Source: Magnetococcales bacterium (lineage in GTDB: Bacteria; Pseudomonadota; Magnetococcia; Magnetococcales; Magnetaquicoccaceae). From it: a stretch of DNA of 64,000 nucleotides. The position numbers and the translations under genes were made by a program. Under the pieces are notes generated by a model. That model made no database searches. It saw only the letters and a program-made list of their open reading frames with translations, and was not told where the DNA came from. Positions within the stretch are counted from its first letter, which is position 1; every line of letters begins with the position of its first letter. Of the stretch, positions 28,628-38,254 are shown piece after piece. The stretch is taken from the NCBI GenBank assembly GCA_002753095.1, contig PDZU01000001.1:1-64000 (forward strand), written 5' to 3'.

Positions 28628-28663
28628 GTTTTGGTTTCTCACTGTGGAGCGTGTGTTAAAGCG

Positions 28664-29797
28664 ATGAATTTACCTACCGAATATCCTGTGCATGCGGTTG
28701 GCCTGATGTCGGGCACCTCCGCTGATGCCATCGATGCGGTGTTGTTGCGCACCGACGGAGTGGTGCCCCCCCAGGTTTTGGCGCATACCGTCATTCCCTA
28801 TCCGATGGAGATCCGCCAGCATGTCCTGTCGCTGTACGAACCGGCTGCGGAAGAGTTGGATCGAATGGGACGACTCGACCATGAATTGGGTCGACTGTTT
28901 GCCCAGGCGGCTCTGGAAGTGATTCGCCGTGGGGGCCTGACACCGGATCAGGTGCAGGTCATCGGCAGCCATGGGCAGACGGTACGCCATCGTCCACCCC
29001 ATTTTACACTGCAGATCGGTAACCCCTTCGTGATCGCCGCTACAACAGGCATCACTACTGTAGCAAATTTTCGCCCCGCCGACATGGCTCGACAAGGGGA
29101 AGGGGCCCCTTTGACACCATTATTTCATCAAGCCCTCTTTGCCCAGCCGGGAAAACGGGTGGCAGTGGTCAATCTGGGGGGCATTGCCAACCTGACAGCC
29201 CTGCCGGCCAACCCGGAGGAAGCCCTGCTGGCTGGGGATACCGGGCCAGCCAATACCTTGTTGGATCTCCTGGCCGAACTGACCAGCCACGGTGCCCAGA
29301 CCCATGACCGGGATGGCGCCCAGGCAGCCAGAGGCACGGTCGATCAACGGGCTCTGGAATGGTTGCTCTCCGATCCCTTTTTTAGCCGGCCCTTTCCCAA
29401 ATCAACCGGGCGGGAGCTGTTCGGCTTGCCCTTTCTGCACCGTTTTCTGCAGATCTTTCCGCAGCTCAGTCAGGCAGACAGCTTTGCCACACTGTGCGAA
29501 TTGACCGTGGTCTCCGTGGCTATGGCCTGCCGCAAACTGTTGGCCCCGGCCCCGCATCAGGTGGTGTTGTGCGGTGGCGGGGTAAAAAATCTGCACTTGG
29601 CCAACCGCTTGCAACTGGCCCTGCCAGAGAGCGAAATTGTCGACAGCGCCGCCCTGGGGGTGGATGTGGATACCCTGGAGGCACAAGCCTTTGCCTGGTT
29701 TGCCGTGCGTACCCTGCGTAACCTGCCCTCTTCCATGCCGGGGGCTACCGGGGCCAAACAGCCCGCCGTCCTGGGGGCCATCCATCCGGCAGGCTGA
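28664..29797 (+). CDS. anmK: Anhydro-N-acetylmuramic acid kinase
   Basis: [39 protein letters not shown]. Confidence 0.96.
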   Translation: MNLPTEYPVHAVGLMSGTSADAIDAVLLRTDGVVPPQVLAHTVIPYPMEIRQHVLSLYEPAAEELDRMGRLDHELGRLFAQAALEVIRRGGLTPDQVQVIGSHGQTVRHRPPHFTLQIGNPFVIAATTGITTVANFRPADMARQGEGAPLTPLFHQALFAQPGKRVAVVNLGGIANLTALPANPEEALLAGDTGPANTLLDLLAELTSHGAQTHDRDGAQAARGTVDQRALEWLLSDPFFSRPFPKSTGRELFGLPFLHRFLQIFPQLSQADSFATLCELTVVSVAMACRKLLAPAPHQVVLCGGGVKNLHLANRLQLALPESEIVDSAALGVDVDTLEAQAFAWFAVRTLRNLPSSMPGATGAKQPAVLGAIHPAG

Positions 29798-29916
29798 AAG
29801 TAGGCCACAGGTCACAAATGGCATCGTGCGGCGAGTCTTTGTTCTGGATTAACGTGCGCTGACAGTGTAGGATTTTCTTTTCCTATTCTCTCTTTTTCTT
29901 TTACAGGAGCGACACG

Positions 29917-30231
29917 ATGCCTTCCCTTTTTCGTCAGGTCATGGCGGCCCTGCTGGCGTGTATTGCCCTCTCCGGCGCGCTCTCCGCCGCCGAGTCGGAG
30001 AATCGTGCGCAAGTGATCGGTACCTTGCACGCCGTCGATGCCCAAAAAAAGGTGGTCAATATCGATCATCCCGCCATCCCGGAGTTTAAATGGCCCGCCA
30101 TGCGCATGGATTTTGGTGTGGCCAAAGAGGTCAATCTCGCGCCCCTGAAAGCCGGGCAAAAGATCCAATTCACCGTAACCCACTCCGAAAAGGGTGGCTA
30201 TCTCGTCACCGCCATCAGCCCGGCTCCCTGA
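29917..30231 (+). CDS. Periplasmic CusF-like copper-binding protein
   Basis: Signal peptide; IDHPAIPEFKWPAMRMDFGV conserves the CusF H/W/M/M ligand pattern. Confidence 0.85.
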   Translation: MPSLFRQVMAALLACIALSGALSAAESENRAQVIGTLHAVDAQKKVVNIDHPAIPEFKWPAMRMDFGVAKEVNLAPLKAGQKIQFTVTHSEKGGYLVTAISPAP

Positions 30232-30288
30232 GTCTCACACGGTTTTCTTGTGATCCTTTACCGTTAACGGTTGCGAGGTGAGGCCATC

Positions 30289-31890
30289 ATGTCGATCAAT
30301 TCCATCAGCCGCACACTGTTGGAGCTGCAGTTGCGTTTGGGTTCCACCCATCGCCTGGAACAACTCTCTCCCCTGATCACCCAGGCGGCCAGCGCACTGT
30401 GCGGGGCCGATCGGGCTTCGCTGTTCCTGCTGGATTGGGAACGGATGGAACTGTGCTCCCATGCCGCCTCCGGGGTGGCGGGGGATATTCGTCTGGCTTT
30501 GAAAATGGGTATCGTCGGTCTCGCCTTCCTGCGCCGCGAAATCATCAATGTGGTTGACGCCTATAATGTGCCCTTTTTTAATCGAGAGGTGGACCACGTC
30601 ACCGGTTATCGCACCGAAACCGTGCTGGTGGTGCCCCTGACCGATGGTCAAAACCGGGTGCTGGGGGCGCTGCAGTTGTTGAACAAGCAGGAGGGCTGTT
30701 TCAGCCAGGAGGACGAAGAAAAACTGGCCGCCGCCGCACGGGCCATCGCTACCCCGGAATTTTTCCAGACCCTGGATGAGGCCCAGGCCAAAACGTTGGT
30801 CGACCATTGGGTGGCAGAGATGGTCTGCGAACGGGGGACTTTTTTTGTCCTCAACAGCCAGGAGGGGACGCTGCGCTCGCTCTATGCCACCGGCCTGGAG
30901 GGCAAACCAGCCATCGGGGTGCGGGTCAATCTGGGCATTGCCGGTTGGGTGGTCTTTACCGGACGCTCCCTGGTGATCGAAGATGCCTATCAGAGTGAAT
31001 TTTTCAACCCGGAAAGCGACCAGCAAACCGGCTACCACACCCGCAATATCATCGCCGTACCGCTCAAATCCAATACCGATGAACCGTTGGGGGTGCTGGA
31101 GATCATCAATAAACAAGGGGCGGAACAGTTTTCCGCCGATGATCTGGAGACCGTCCAGGCCCTGGCGGCCATTGCCTCGGTCTCTCTGGAAAATGCCCTG
31201 CTGATCCAGGAGCATGAAACACAATTTCACAGCTTTATCCAGGTGATGGCCGCCTCCATCGATGCCAAGGATACCCTGACGGCAGGCCATTCGCAACTGG
31301 TCAGCGAATATGCCTGCGGTATCGCCCAGGAGATGGGCCTGTCACAAAATGATGTGGATGTGGTGCGGGTGGCTGGCTTTCTGCACGACTATGGCAAACT
31401 GGGCGTGGCCGATGTGGTGCTGAAAAAGGGCGGTCCGTTGACCAAGGGGGAGTATGATCAGATCAAGGAGCATGTCTCCTATACGCGTGAAATTTTGACG
31501 CGGATGCGTTTTTCCCGCAAATATCGCCATGTGCCGGAGATCGCCGCCTCGCACCATGAATACATGGATGGCTCCGGTTATGGGGTGGGTTTATTGAACC
31601 GCTACATCCCTTTTCTGGCCAAGATCATCACTGTCGCCGATATTTTTGAGGCGTTGACGGCGGATCGTCACTATCGGCGCCGCATGCCTGCCGAGGAGGC
31701 TTTGGCCATTCTGAAACAGGGAGCGGGCAAAAAATTTGATGCGGCCATCATCGATGCCATGGAACGCTATTGGTTGAAACGCAGCGGTGTTGTCAGCACC
31801 ACCGCGCATGTTCCGCTCATTCCGTTGCATGAGTTGCCGGTGACCGCCATGAGCAGTCGCGCCATGGAGGAGACAGGCAATACCCACTGA
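30289..31890 (+). CDS. GAF-GAF-HD-GYP-type cyclic-di-nucleotide phosphodiesterase
   Basis: Two GAF-like domains; HDYGKLGVAD, HHEYMDGSGYG. Confidence 0.88.
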   Translation: MSINSISRTLLELQLRLGSTHRLEQLSPLITQAASALCGADRASLFLLDWERMELCSHAASGVAGDIRLALKMGIVGLAFLRREIINVVDAYNVPFFNREVDHVTGYRTETVLVVPLTDGQNRVLGALQLLNKQEGCFSQEDEEKLAAAARAIATPEFFQTLDEAQAKTLVDHWVAEMVCERGTFFVLNSQEGTLRSLYATGLEGKPAIGVRVNLGIAGWVVFTGRSLVIEDAYQSEFFNPESDQQTGYHTRNIIAVPLKSNTDEPLGVLEIINKQGAEQFSADDLETVQALAAIASVSLENALLIQEHETQFHSFIQVMAASIDAKDTLTAGHSQLVSEYACGIAQEMGLSQNDVDVVRVAGFLHDYGKLGVADVVLKKGGPLTKGEYDQIKEHVSYTREILTRMRFSRKYRHVPEIAASHHEYMDGSGYGVGLLNRYIPFLAKIITVADIFEALTADRHYRRRMPAEEALAILKQGAGKKFDAAIIDAMERYWLKRSGVVSTTAHVPLIPLHELPVTAMSSRAMEETGNTH

Positions 31891-32009
31891 GTCGGGATAG
31901 GCGATTTTGCTTTGCAGCAAATTGGTGTGCATGGGACTGCTTTTTTGCTAATATGGGCCGACACACGCTGTAACGGGCGACAGGATTCTTTACTCACGGA
32001 TTGGACGCA

Positions 32010-32531
32010 ATGGCCATCTTGCCTATTTTGACGCTGCCGGACAAACGCCTCAAACAAAAATCTCTGCCGGTGGAAAAGGTCGATGCAACCATCCAGCAAT
32101 TGATGGATGATATGCTGGAGACCATGTATGCCGCCAACGGCATTGGTCTGGCTGCGCCGCAGGTGGGGGTGTTCAAACAGGTGATCGTGCTGGATGTAAA
32201 CGACGAAGAGGGCAAAAGAAACCATCGCCCCCTGATGCTCGCCAACCCGAAGATCATCCGCATGGAGGGCACCCTGCCCTGGCGGGAGGGGTGTCTGTCG
32301 GTTCCCGATCAGGTGGCCGAGGTGGTGCGTGCTGCCGCCATCGAAATTTTGGCCCTGGACCGACACAATCAAGCCGTGCGCGTCGAGGCGACCGAACTGT
32401 TGGCTGTTTGTCTGCAGCATGAGATTGATCACCTGCACGGTACCCTGTTCATCGATCATATTTCGGCGTTAAAGCGGTCGATAATCCTGCAAAAACTCAA
32501 GAAAAAGGCCAGCGAGGACAAGGAAAAATGA
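32010..32531 (+). CDS. def: Peptide deformylase
   Basis: GIGLAAPQVG, EGCLSVP, LQHEIDHLHG. Confidence 0.97.
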   Translation: MAILPILTLPDKRLKQKSLPVEKVDATIQQLMDDMLETMYAANGIGLAAPQVGVFKQVIVLDVNDEEGKRNHRPLMLANPKIIRMEGTLPWREGCLSVPDQVAEVVRAAAIEILALDRHNQAVRVEATELLAVCLQHEIDHLHGTLFIDHISALKRSIILQKLKKKASEDKEK

Positions 32532-33469
32532 GCACTGCCGCAGCGCCCTGGCGTATTGTCTTCATGGGTACGCCCACCTTTGCCGTACCGGTTTTGAGCG
32601 GTTTGTTGCAGGGGGAGGATGCAGTCGTCGGTGTTTTTACCCAGCCGGACAAGCCGGTCGGGCGTGGCTTGCAGCTGACCGCGTCGCCGGTCAAGCAGCT
32701 TGCCGAGCAGCGGGGCGTAGCGGTTTTTCAGCCAACGCGGCTGCGGACCCCGGAGGCGGTGCAGACGCTACGCGCACTGCAGCCCGATCTGGTGGTGGTG
32801 GTGGCCTATGGGCAGATTCTTGCGCCAGAGGTGTTGGCCCTGCCGCGCTGGGGCTGTTTGAATATCCATGCCTCGCTGTTGCCGCGTTGGCGGGGGGCGG
32901 CTCCGATCCAGCGCGCCATTTTGGCTGGCGACAGTGCGACCGGTGTCACCCTGATGCGTATGGATGCCGGCTTGGATACCGGTCCCATGCTCTGCTGGCG
33001 GACGTTGCCGATCACGGCCACACTCACCGGCGGGCAACTGCATGATCAACTCTCTGTTCTGGGTGCCGAGTTGTTGCGCGACGCTCTGCCCCGTCTGAAG
33101 GCGGGGGCGTTGCCTCTGCTGCCGCAGCCGGAGGAGGGGGTAACCTATGCCGCCAAACTGCAGACTGCCGATGAACAGATCGACTGGCAGCGCCCTGCCG
33201 CAGAGATCGAGCGGCAGATCCGGGCCCTCAACCCCTGGCCTGCTGCCCAAACCAGCTATAATGGCAAGCCGCTCAAACTGTTTGCCTGTCGTTTGGGTGC
33301 GCATAACGGTGCGCCAGGCCGTATCCTCCAGAGCCATGCCGATGCCGTGGAGGTGGCGTGCGGAGTGGGCAGTCTGTTGTTGACCGAACTGCAACCGGCT
33401 GGCAAACGGCGCATGTCCTGCGCAGATTGGTGGCGCGGTCTCTCGGTACGACCGGAACAGTTTGGTTGA
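32528..33469 (+). CDS. fmt: Methionyl-tRNA formyltransferase
   Basis: RIVFMGTPTFAVP, NIHASLLPRWRGAAPIQ. Confidence 0.97.
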   Translation: MSTAAAPWRIVFMGTPTFAVPVLSGLLQGEDAVVGVFTQPDKPVGRGLQLTASPVKQLAEQRGVAVFQPTRLRTPEAVQTLRALQPDLVVVVAYGQILAPEVLALPRWGCLNIHASLLPRWRGAAPIQRAILAGDSATGVTLMRMDAGLDTGPMLCWRTLPITATLTGGQLHDQLSVLGAELLRDALPRLKAGALPLLPQPEEGVTYAAKLQTADEQIDWQRPAAEIERQIRALNPWPAAQTSYNGKPLKLFACRLGAHNGAPGRILQSHADAVEVACGVGSLLLTELQPAGKRRMSCADWWRGLSVRPEQFG

Positions 33470-33589
33470 GTGCATACCGGTAAGTGTTTTCTCTGGCCTG
33501 GAAGTTAAAATTGAGAATTGACCTTTTCCTGGCCGCAGCCTATCTTTGCCGACGATCCATTATCCCCCTTATTGGCAAGGAGAGCACGC

Positions 33590-34096
33590 GTGGCGCAAAT
33601 CACCTTCAAAGGTAACCCCATTCATACCTGTGGCAATCTGCCTGCCGTGGGCAGTCAGGCCCCCGATTTTTGTTTGACCGGCACCGATCTGGCGGATCTG
33701 TCGCTGCAAAATTTTGCTGGCAAACGCTTGGTTCTCAATATTTTCCCCAGCGTTGACACCGGCGTGTGTGCCATGTCGGTGCGCCGTTTTAATGCCGAGG
33801 CTGCGCAACTGGAGAACACGGTGGTTTTGTGTGTTTCTCTGGATCTGCCCTTCGCCCACAAGCGTTTTTGCGGTGCAGAAGGTCTGGAAGCGGTGCAATC
33901 GGTTTCGGAGATGCGGGCCAGAGGGTTTGGTGAAGCCTATGGCGTGCGCATGGTGGATGGTCCCTTGGCTGGTCTTCTCTCCCGCGCCGTGGTGGTGGTC
34001 AATGGCGCTGGTAGCGTGGTCTATACCCAACAGGTGCCAGAGATTGTTGAAGAACCCAACTACGCCGAAGCCTTGGCTGCCGCCGCTGCTGCCTGA
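33590..34096 (+). CDS. tpx: Thiol peroxidase (GTG start)
   Basis: ITFKGNPIHTCGNLPAVGSQAPDF, FPSVDTGVCAMSVR; AAGGAGA SD upstream of GTG. Confidence 0.95.
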   Translation: MAQITFKGNPIHTCGNLPAVGSQAPDFCLTGTDLADLSLQNFAGKRLVLNIFPSVDTGVCAMSVRRFNAEAAQLENTVVLCVSLDLPFAHKRFCGAEGLEAVQSVSEMRARGFGEAYGVRMVDGPLAGLLSRAVVVVNGAGSVVYTQQVPEIVEEPNYAEALAAAAAA

Positions 34097-34275
34097 TTTT
34101 CCCCGTGAACACCGGCTGGGGGTTGTCATGGCCCCCAGCTCTCCCGCCAATCGTTGCAAGTGGAAAATATTTCTCCCTATTTGCCGGAAATTGGTTTACA
34201 ATAACATGGTGCGCGGGAGAATTCAATACAGCAACTCCCTTGTAATTCAGACATACCTTTGAGGAGAATCGCAGC

Positions 34276-35016
34276 ATGAAGCAGCTTTTGTTCTACGAAC
34301 AACCCGTGGCGCTCAACAAGGAACGGCATCGCGCCCTTAAAATTGACAACAAGGGGGCCAACTATTCCTTCGCCCAGGCGACCAATTCGGTGATCATCAC
34401 CGGCATGGAGTTCGTCCATGTCGCCAAGGAGTATCCGATTGTCTTTGCCAAAGCGGGTGATCGCACCATTCCCTTGGCCATGTTGGGCTTGCGCAACGAC
34501 GAAAATCTCTATATCGATGGCAACGGCCAGTGGGATGCGCGTTATATCCCTGCTTTTGTGCGTCGTTATCCTTTTGTTCTGGCCGATTCGGGCGATGGCA
34601 ATCTGGCCGTCTGCATCGACGAAACCTTTGCCGGTTTTAACAGCGAATCGGGTACTCCTCTCTTCAACGAGGATGGCGAGCAGGCGCCTTTGTTGGAAAA
34701 TGCCATTCGTTTTCTCAAAGAGTATCAAGGGCAGAACCAACGCACGGAGATTTTTGTCAATCGCCTGAAAGAGATGGAACTGCTCACCGAATTGACCGCC
34801 CGTGCCGAGTTGGCTGGTGGGGTCAAATTTTCCATGGGTGGCCTGTTGGTGGTCGATGAGAAAAAATTGATGGAGTTGCCCCAGGAAAAGGCTCTGGAGT
34901 TGTTCCGTTCTGGTGAGCTGGGTTGGATCTATGCCCATCTGCTCTCTTTGTCCAACATGAACCGTTTGGCGGAGTTGTTGAGCAAATTGGGTGTGGATGC
35001 TGGACGGGTCAATTAG
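34276..35016 (+). CDS. SapC family protein
   Basis: FYEQPVALNKERHRALKI...ANSVIITGMEF, YIPAFVRRYPFVLA. Confidence 0.88.
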   Translation: MKQLLFYEQPVALNKERHRALKIDNKGANYSFAQATNSVIITGMEFVHVAKEYPIVFAKAGDRTIPLAMLGLRNDENLYIDGNGQWDARYIPAFVRRYPFVLADSGDGNLAVCIDETFAGFNSESGTPLFNEDGEQAPLLENAIRFLKEYQGQNQRTEIFVNRLKEMELLTELTARAELAGGVKFSMGGLLVVDEKKLMELPQEKALELFRSGELGWIYAHLLSLSNMNRLAELLSKLGVDAGRVN

Positions 35017-35025
35017 GCCCATTGG

Positions 35026-36243
35026 TTGGGGACGGTAACCGTGTCCGATTCACCCACTGGGGCGGGTTTGCTGACCGAGTGTCAGGGTCGCATTCATGTG
35101 GTGGCTTTAAGCGGCATTCGTTCCGAGTATGATCTGTTTTACCCCTTGCTGCGGTCCTTGGCGGATGATGAGGCGTTTGCGTTGGGGGTGATCGTGTGCG
35201 GCGCCCATTTGACTGATCTGCACCATTATTCTGTGCAGCGGATCGAGGAGGATGGCTTGCCAATCATCGAACGGCTGGAGACCTTGCTCCACTCCAATAG
35301 TCGGGTGGGCAAGGTTCGCTCCAGTGGTTTGTTGTTGACCTCATTGGCCCAGACCCTGGAGCGGGTGCGACCGGATCTGCTGTTGTTGTTGGGGGATCGG
35401 GAAGAGGTGGTGGTGGGGGCCTTGGCGGGTCTTTATCTGGGCATTCCGGTGGTTCATCTGGCTGGTGGTGACTCTTTGTACGGTGCGTGCCCGGATGAGT
35501 GGGTGCGCCATGCCGCCAGCAAGATGAGTCACCTGCATCTGGTCATGACGGCGGCGCATGGCGAGCGGTTGCAGCGCATGGGTGAAGAGTCGTGGCGTAT
35601 TCATGTGGTAGGCAGCGGTGGGGTGGATCGTCTGCGTTGGGAGGTGCCGCTCGCTCTGGAGGAACTGGCTGCGCGCATGGGCGATGGGGTGCGCACGCCT
35701 TATGCTCTTTTTCTTTATCATCCGTTGCTGGATGATCATCCGCTTGCCCCTGCCGAACAGGTTGCGCTTTGCCTGCAGGCGTTGCTTGGGAGTGGTTTGC
35801 ATCTTTTTGCTGGCGCTCCCAACAGCGATCCTGGCCATGCCGATATTGCCCGTGTTTTGCAGCAGGCTGCCGCCCGGCAGCAACTTTCCTTGTACAGTCA
35901 TCTGCCGCGTTCCACTTTTGTGGCTTTGTTGCGACAGGCGCGCTGCCTGATTGGCAACTCTTCGTTGGCTTTCCATGAGGCGCCTTTTTTGGGGCTGCCT
36001 GCCGTCAATATCGGCAAGCGGCAGCAGGGGCGTTTGGCGGCAGCGCAATTGCAGTCGGTGCCTCTTGAGGCGCAGGCCATTCGGGCGGCGGTATTGCGGG
36101 CTGCCTTTGATGCGGGGTATCGGAGCACCATTCAGCCAGGGGATCCGCTTTATGGCGATGGTTACATGGCGGAGCGTTCTCTGGTGATCCTCAAAAATCT
36201 GCCGGGCAAGCAGCGTCTGCTTGGCAAGCAGATGACCTATTGA
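35026..36243 (+). CDS. neuC: UDP-N-acetylglucosamine 2-epimerase (hydrolysing), NeuC-like
   Basis: GIRSEYDLFYPLLRSL, GDREEVVVGALAG, HLAGGD, IGNSSLAFHEAPFLGLPAVNIG. Confidence 0.9.
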   Translation: MGTVTVSDSPTGAGLLTECQGRIHVVALSGIRSEYDLFYPLLRSLADDEAFALGVIVCGAHLTDLHHYSVQRIEEDGLPIIERLETLLHSNSRVGKVRSSGLLLTSLAQTLERVRPDLLLLLGDREEVVVGALAGLYLGIPVVHLAGGDSLYGACPDEWVRHAASKMSHLHLVMTAAHGERLQRMGEESWRIHVVGSGGVDRLRWEVPLALEELAARMGDGVRTPYALFLYHPLLDDHPLAPAEQVALCLQALLGSGLHLFAGAPNSDPGHADIARVLQQAAARQQLSLYSHLPRSTFVALLRQARCLIGNSSLAFHEAPFLGLPAVNIGKRQQGRLAAAQLQSVPLEAQAIRAAVLRAAFDAGYRSTIQPGDPLYGDGYMAERSLVILKNLPGKQRLLGKQMTY

Positions 36244-36260
36244 TCGGAAGGGGGTTTGGC

Positions 36261-37382
36261 ATGTCCATCGTTTGGCCGGCGCTTCCTACGGTTTTTCCGT
36301 TGCCGCGCACGGTGATCATCGCCGAGGCGGGCGTTAACCATGACGGTGATCTGCAGCAGGCGTTGCGTTTGGTCGATGCGGCGGTAGCGGCGGGGGCTGA
36401 TGCGGTGAAGTTTCAGACCTTTCGCAGTGATGCGTTGGTGACCCGCACGGCGGGCAAGGCGGCCTATCAACGGCAGACGACGGCACAGCATGAATCGCAA
36501 TGGCAGATGTTGCGCCGTTTGGAGTTGGATGCGGAGAGCCATTATCGTCTGCAACGCCATTGTCAGGAGCGGCAGATTGCCTTTCTTTCCACGCCGTTCG
36601 ATCTGGAGAGTTTACGTTTCTTGACCGACGAGCTTGCTTTGGACACCCTGAAAATTTCTTCCGGGGAGATCACCAATGGGCCGTTGTTGTGGCAGGCGGC
36701 CCGGAGTGGGCGGCGTATTATTCTCTCTACCGGGATGGCTTCGTTGGCTGAGGTGGAACAGGCTTTGGCGGTGTTGGCCTGTGGTTATCTGGGGACTGCG
36801 CCTGCGTTGGCTGCTTTTGAGGCGGCCTGGATGTCGCGGCAGGGGCGCCAGCATTTGGCTGACCGGGTGATTCTTTTGCACTGTACCAGCGAATATCCGG
36901 CCCCGGAGCACAGCATCAACTTGCGGGCCATGGACAGTTTGCGGAGTGCTTTTGCGTTGCCGGTGGGGTTGTCGGACCATTCTGAGGGGGTAGCGGTGGC
37001 CATTGCTGCTGTGGCGCGGGGGGCTTGTGTGGTGGAGAAGCATTTTACGCTGGATCGTCGCCTGTCTGGTCCAGACCATCGTGCTTCTTTGGAACCGCAG
37101 GCGTTGGCTGATTTGGTCCGTTCCATTCGTGCTGTGGAGCAGGCGTTGGGGGATGGTTTTAAAAGTGCGGCAGCGGTGGAGTTGGCCAATCGTGCGCTGG
37201 TGCGCAAGCAGTTGGTCGCTGTGCGAGAGATTGCTGTGGGGGAGTGTTTTACTGCTGACAATTTGGGTTGCAAGCGGCCTGGTGTGGGGATTTCGCCGTT
37301 GCGCTATTGGGAGTGGCTGGGACGGCGGGCGACGCGTGCCTATCCGGTCGATCAGGCGATTGTTGAGGATGAGGCGCCATGA
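36261..37382 (+). CDS. neuB: N-acetylneuraminate (nonulosonate) synthase, NeuB-like
   Basis: VIIAEAGVNHDGD, LKISSGEITN, LHCTSEYPAP, EKHFTLDRRLSGPDH, C-term SAF domain. Confidence 0.92.
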   Translation: MSIVWPALPTVFPLPRTVIIAEAGVNHDGDLQQALRLVDAAVAAGADAVKFQTFRSDALVTRTAGKAAYQRQTTAQHESQWQMLRRLELDAESHYRLQRHCQERQIAFLSTPFDLESLRFLTDELALDTLKISSGEITNGPLLWQAARSGRRIILSTGMASLAEVEQALAVLACGYLGTAPALAAFEAAWMSRQGRQHLADRVILLHCTSEYPAPEHSINLRAMDSLRSAFALPVGLSDHSEGVAVAIAAVARGACVVEKHFTLDRRLSGPDHRASLEPQALADLVRSIRAVEQALGDGFKSAAAVELANRALVRKQLVAVREIAVGECFTADNLGCKRPGVGISPLRYWEWLGRRATRAYPVDQAIVEDEAP

Positions 37383-38071
37383 TTGACGGGCAGAGTGTGT
37401 TGGCGGTCATGCCGGCGCGGGGTGGTTCCAAGGGGTTGCCGGGGAAGAACTGTCTGCCGTTGCAGGGCAAGCCTTTGTTGGCCTGGACCATTGCGGCGGC
37501 GCGTGCCTGTTCGGCGATTGATCGTCTGATTCTCTCTTCGGAGGATGTTGCCATCATGGCCACTGCGCGGGCGTGGGGTTGTGAGGTACCTTTTGTTCGT
37601 CCGGCGCATTTGGCCACGGATGATGCTTCCACGATCGATGTGTTACGTCATGCTTTGCAGAGTTTGTCGGAGCGTTATACGTGGTTGGTGTTGTTGCAAC
37701 CGACCTCTCCGTTGCGGCAGGCGGCAGATATTGAGGCGTGTTTGGAGTTGTGTCGGCGTTATCAGGCGCCGGCTGCCGTTTCGGTGACGGCGGTCAAATC
37801 TCCTTTCTGGAGTTACTTTTTAACGCCAGAGCAGGAGATGCAGCCGGTTTTGGGGCAGGATGCCACACGTGTGGGGCGTCAGCAGTTGCCGACTGCCTAT
37901 GTGTTGAACGGTGCGGTGTATGTGGCGCGTTGTGATTGGTTTTTGCGACAGAATGGTTTTGTTGGTGTTGGGACGCGGGCCTATGTGATGCCTGCGGAGC
38001 GGTCGGTGGATATTGATACGGCGTTGGATTGGCAATGGGCTGATTGGTTGTTGCAGAGACGGGTTATTTAA
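37379..38071 (+). CDS. neuA: Acylneuraminate cytidylyltransferase, NeuA-like
   Basis: LAVMPARGGSKGLPGKN, LLQPTSPLR, DIDTALDW. Confidence 0.92.
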   Translation: MIDGQSVLAVMPARGGSKGLPGKNCLPLQGKPLLAWTIAAARACSAIDRLILSSEDVAIMATARAWGCEVPFVRPAHLATDDASTIDVLRHALQSLSERYTWLVLLQPTSPLRQAADIEACLELCRRYQAPAAVSVTAVKSPFWSYFLTPEQEMQPVLGQDATRVGRQQLPTAYVLNGAVYVARCDWFLRQNGFVGVGTRAYVMPAERSVDIDTALDWQWADWLLQRRVI

Positions 38072-38083
38072 TCCTTTAAATTA

Positions 38084-38250
38084 TTGCGGGGTGCAGGGGC
38101 GGTCACCGCCCCTGCCGGGTTGCAAGGGCGGAGCCCTTGCGTGTAATGGCGCGCTTTTACCGAGGAAGGGCGGACGCCCGACTTCTAACATCGCGTGCCA
38201 TAACGGCTTTTTTGCTGTCGAATGGGTGTTCGTTGTTCGGTTAACGCTTA
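38084..38250 (+). repeat. Modular hairpin repeat element copy F (M2 right half and M3 deleted; M7 tail present)
   Basis: M1a 38093-38115; M1b 38122-38140; truncated M2 left arm about 38149-38163; M4; tail 38187-38249 matches 178-240 at 59/63 positions. Confidence 0.9.
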
Positions 38251-38254
38251 TGCC

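Noticed and set aside
34115-34139. GCTGGGGG...CCCCCAGC hairpin after tpx as an intrinsic terminator
   Set aside because: Stem present but no T-tract follows, so not called as a terminator.
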